Shown: positions 6,059 to 7,965 of the stretch, piece after piece
How the letters are laid out: every line of letters begins with the position of its first letter
Position numbering within the stretch: the stretch's first letter is position 1
Assembly: GCA_905236405.1 (NCBI GenBank)
Contig: CAJOQB010000155.1
Span: 1 to 7,965, forward strand
Direction: 5' to 3'
Origin: an uncultured Bacteroidales bacterium
GTDB taxonomy: Bacteria; Bacteroidota; Bacteroidia; Bacteroidales; P3
DNA: 7,965 bases
Program-made: the position numbers and the translations under genes
The notes under the pieces: model-generated
What the model saw: only the letters and a program-made list of their open reading frames with translations
Databases searched by the model: none
Told to the model about the DNA's origin: nothing

Positions 6059-6688
6059 ATGAAACGAATATCCCGATTGCTGTTTTTCTTGCTCATGTTG
6101 ATTGGCCTTTGCTCGCTGAGTTCCTGCAAGGCACTCAAACAATTCTTTTCAAACGACCTCGAAGACGAAGATTTCATCATAGGGCAACTGTATGCTGACG
6201 AATACTATGACGAGCCCGCTTTCAAACCCATCACTCCTCCTTCCAACAACAACCAGCCGTCACCCAACAACAATGGCGGCACGGGCATCGTACTTAACAA
6301 CAAAGACAACGAAAAACTATATGCTGCTGTCGACCGTTGGTTCGGCACTCCCTATCTCTACGGCGGATGCACAACCAGTGGCATCGACTGCTCCTGCTTT
6401 GTAGGCAAAGTGTATAGCGAAGTATATGGCATCACTCTCCACCGTACGGCTGCAGACATCCAGAAGGATGTCACCCTCATCGCCCGCGACAAACTACGCG
6501 AAGGTGACATCGTTTTCTTCACCAATAGCAATGGTAAAGTATCGCATGTAGGCATCTACCTCAAGGACGATATGTTTGCCCACTCCTCCACCAGTCGCGG
6601 TGTCACCGTAAGCCAATTGTCTAACACCTATTGGAACGCACACTTCTACAAAGGCGGCAGACATAAAAATGTCACTACCAAATACTAA
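6059..6688 (+). CDS. NlpC/P60-family cell-wall peptidase lipoprotein
   Basis: This 209-residue protein is a predicted lipoprotein and cysteine peptidase that should cut peptide stems of peptidoglycan in the periplasm. The ATG at 6059 gives a proper signal ('MKRISRLLFFLLMLIGLC') with lipobox LSSC and Cys23 as the lipidated residue; an in-frame ATG 20 codons upstream lies inside the preceding gene and would destroy the signal. Residues about 40-80 form an Asn/Pro-rich linker. The NlpC/P60 domain covers about 82-202: 'YLYGGCTTSGIDCSCFVG' (99-116) with nucleophile Cys111, 'SHVGIYL' with His163, and 'FAHSS' with His175 as the likely third catalytic residue. The common DCSGF reads DCSCF here (Cys113 for Gly). 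It sits 16 bp after the DivIC-like gene and 12 bp before the dehydrogenase, suggesting one transcript and a link with septal wall remodelling. The exact bond cleaved is unknown. Confidence 0.92.
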   Translation: MKRISRLLFFLLMLIGLCSLSSCKALKQFFSNDLEDEDFIIGQLYADEYYDEPAFKPITPPSNNNQPSPNNNGGTGIVLNNKDNEKLYAAVDRWFGTPYLYGGCTTSGIDCSCFVGKVYSEVYGITLHRTAADIQKDVTLIARDKLREGDIVFFTNSNGKVSHVGIYLKDDMFAHSSTSRGVTVSQLSNTYWNAHFYKGGRHKNVTTKY

Positions 6689-6700
6689 TATACTATACCT

Positions 6701-7489
6701 ATGAAAAACGTAATCGTAACAGGAGCAACGGGAGCCATCGGATGGGCCACCACGCAAAAGCTTATCGAGAAGGACTATCAGGTCATCATGGCTGTCCGCA
6801 AGGTTGAACGTGCTGAAAAACTGATTGCCTCTCTTCCTGCTGAACAACGCAGAAAACTGTTTATCGAAAAACTGAATGTCACCGACGAGGACGCCATGGA
6901 AATCTTCGTACAACGCATTCGCGACAAATACAGTCCCATCTACGCTCTCGTCAACAACGCCGGCACATTGCAAAGCAAATACCACTCCAAAAACGGTTAT
7001 GAACTCACCTACCTCACCAACTTCATCGGCCCCGCCAATCTCACCCGAATGTTGATACCCATGATTGATCCAAACGGAGCAGTGGTGAGCCTCCTTTCTC
7101 TATTCGCCAACTGGAGCAGTGCCTCCAAATCCGATTATGAAGCCACCCAACGTCAGTTCTCCCCTATTCGCTGCTATGCCGACTCCAAGATGGCCATGAC
7201 GTTATATATGCAGAAGATGGCACAACTCTTCCCTCAACTGCACATCAATGGTGTCGATCCAGGCATTGTCAACACCCCCATTCTCAAAATGGATCGATGG
7301 TTCGACCCCATCGTTTCTATCCTCTTCCGACCCTTCTGCCGCAAACCCTCACGTGCCGCCGATATTGTTGTGTCTGCTATCGAGAGCGACACCACAGGCA
7401 AACTCTACCGTGCAAAAGGACCCGTCGACTATCCACGCAAATGGCAAAACGAAGCCACAGCCCAACGTCTCTATGGACGCATCCACTGA
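6701..7489 (+). CDS. Short-chain dehydrogenase/reductase, retinol-dehydrogenase-like
   Basis: This 262-residue cytoplasmic SDR oxidoreductase uses NAD(H) or NADP(H). The Rossmann entry is 'VTGATGAIG' (6-14), with Arg33 after the second strand ('MAVRK'), which often indicates NADP preference. 'LVNNAG' (83-88) is the classical NNAG motif, Asn107 is the likely active-site Asn, and Tyr159 and Lys163 form YxxxK ('CYADSK'). The catalytic Ser is Ser130 or Ser133 ('VVSLLS'), 26-29 residues before the Tyr rather than the usual 13 or so. That spacing, together with 'DPGIVNTP' (186-193) and 'TGKLY' (232-236), resembles the retinol-dehydrogenase/WWOX subgroup, which carries an insertion there. It starts 12 bp after the NlpC gene and is followed by a strong terminator, so it closes the cluster. 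Nothing in the sequence tells the substrate, and a tie to wall metabolism is only suggested by position. Confidence 0.92.
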   Translation: MKNVIVTGATGAIGWATTQKLIEKDYQVIMAVRKVERAEKLIASLPAEQRRKLFIEKLNVTDEDAMEIFVQRIRDKYSPIYALVNNAGTLQSKYHSKNGYELTYLTNFIGPANLTRMLIPMIDPNGAVVSLLSLFANWSSASKSDYEATQRQFSPIRCYADSKMAMTLYMQKMAQLFPQLHINGVDPGIVNTPILKMDRWFDPIVSILFRPFCRKPSRAADIVVSAIESDTTGKLYRAKGPVDYPRKWQNEATAQRLYGRIH

Positions 7490-7510
7490 GGACTTCTTAT
7501 ACATCATTAC

Positions 7511-7555
7511 GAAAACAGCCCTGTGCAGTTTTGCATAGGGCTGTTTTCTTTTCTT
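7511..7555 (+). terminator. Strong intrinsic terminator between convergent genes
   Basis: Arms 7511-7527 and 7532-7548 form a 17-bp stem with one G-T wobble around the 4-nt loop GTTT. The tract TTTTCTT (7549-7555) follows on the plus strand. It lies 21 bp after the dehydrogenase stop and 5 bp before the end of the convergent TonB-C gene. In the minus direction the stem has one C-A mismatch and no separate U-run, although the stem itself ends in UUUUC, so it may also stop the TonB-C transcript, less efficiently. Confidence 0.9.
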
Positions 7556-7560
7556 CCAGA

Positions 7561-7965
7561 TTATCTACTTTTCGGATGGAAAAGACGATAGAAGAAACCA
7601 TGATGAGGTTCTTCTCCCTGAAGCTCAAAATTGATTGGGAGCATGAACTGCGTTCTCACTGGTGTTCCTCGCTGCATGCCGGGTTTCCAACGAGGCATCA
7701 TCTTTACCACACGAACGGCTTCCTCGCCCAATCCACAACCTGGGTCTCTAACCAGCTTGACATTAGTCACCGAACCGTCTTTCTCTATAACAAAGGATAC
7801 AAAGACTTTGCCAGTGACACCGTTTTCTTTTGCCTGCTTAGGGTAAACAATGTTGCTTGCCAAGAATTTGTACATTGCCTCATATCCACCAGGATATTGC
7901 GGGTCTTGCTCCACAACAACAAAAACTGGCTCCTCATCCACTACAGCAACGCTGTCGGATTGAGC
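7561..7965 (-). CDS. TonB C-terminal-domain protein, partial (N-terminus outside window)
   Basis: The last 134 residues of a protein that stays open to the right edge are present. A short acidic lead ('AQSDSVAVVDEEPVF') is followed by 'DPQYPGG' and a complete TonB_C domain: 'YPKQAKENGVTGKVFVSF', 'EKDGSVTNVKLVRDPG', 'EEAVRVVKMMPRWKPGMQ' and 'RGTPVRTQFMLPINF'. This fold contacts the TonB box of outer-membrane receptors and passes energy from ExbB/ExbD. A basic 20-residue tail ('GEEPHHGFFYRLFHPKSR') follows the domain. The GTG at 7941-7939 is an internal Val, not a start, since the frame continues upstream without a stop. In Bacteroidetes such domains also end BlaR1/M56-like or other signalling proteins, and the missing N-terminus prevents choosing. 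The gene is convergent with the dehydrogenase and shares its terminator region. Confidence 0.88.
   Translation of the reverse strand, partial: AQSDSVAVVDEEPVFVVVEQDPQYPGGYEAMYKFLASNIVYPKQAKENGVTGKVFVSFVIEKDGSVTNVKLVRDPGCGLGEEAVRVVKMMPRWKPGMQRGTPVRTQFMLPINFELQGEEPHHGFFYRLFHPKSR

Noticed and set aside
6494..6985. Open frame of 163 codons on the minus strand across the NlpC/SDR junction
   Set aside because: It spans two real genes of the opposite strand and shows no start context or domain of its own.
7939..7941. GTG as start of a short 126-residue TonB-C protein
   Set aside because: The frame continues upstream to the window edge without a stop, and a lone TonB-C domain without a membrane anchor would be atypical; the gene is called partial instead.
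1..7965. CRISPR array, insertion sequence, integron or phage genes
   Set aside because: No regularly spaced repeats, transposase or integrase motifs, terminal inverted repeats or phage proteins were seen on either strand.

Overview
The window looks like chromosomal housekeeping DNA from a member of the Bacteroidales, most likely a Prevotellaceae relative. This is inferred from several things seen here: a DUF4369-type lipoprotein, a DivIC/FtsB protein ending in the 'YYMKRDDEDIYII' form common in that phylum, a TonB-C domain of Bacteroidetes type, -7 promoter boxes matching TAnnTTTG, and starts without Shine-Dalgarno sequences. I see no mobile element, CRISPR array, tRNA or rRNA, and the base composition is even apart from an AT-rich divergent intergenic region.

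Left half (1-3811), all on the minus strand. Reading in the direction of transcription: butyrate kinase (buk), a 119-bp gap holding a long stem-loop, an exported FKBP-type prolyl isomerase, chorismate synthase (aroC, 3 bp after the isomerase), a DUF4369 lipoprotein (6 bp after aroC), and the first codons of a metallophosphoesterase that looks like LpxH. The LpxH start is a GTG directly abutting the lipoprotein stop and in the same frame. The last four are packed like one transcript.

Centre (3812-4081). A divergent AT-rich region carries a perfect Bacteroidetes -7 box for buk and a weaker candidate facing the other way.

Right half (4082-7489), plus strand. A MltD-like lytic transglycosylase with two C-terminal LysM repeats is followed, after a gap with its own perfect -7 box, by a tight cluster: the DivIC/FtsB-type division protein, an NlpC/P60 lipoprotein and a short-chain dehydrogenase. 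Three of these four products act on the cell wall or in division (lytic transglycosylase, septal protein, endopeptidase). The dehydrogenase's link to them is unknown. A strong stem-loop terminator ends this run, and a convergent TonB C-terminal-domain gene, cut by the window edge, reads towards it.

I did not find an undescribed system. The observations most worth checking are the lipoprotein/lpxH junction (a protein that stops just where a TlpA-like domain might begin, with a GTG gene fused in frame behind the amber codon), an AroC lacking about 35-40 internal residues, a butyrate kinase with no phosphotransbutyrylase beside it, and the stem-loop between buk and the isomerase gene.
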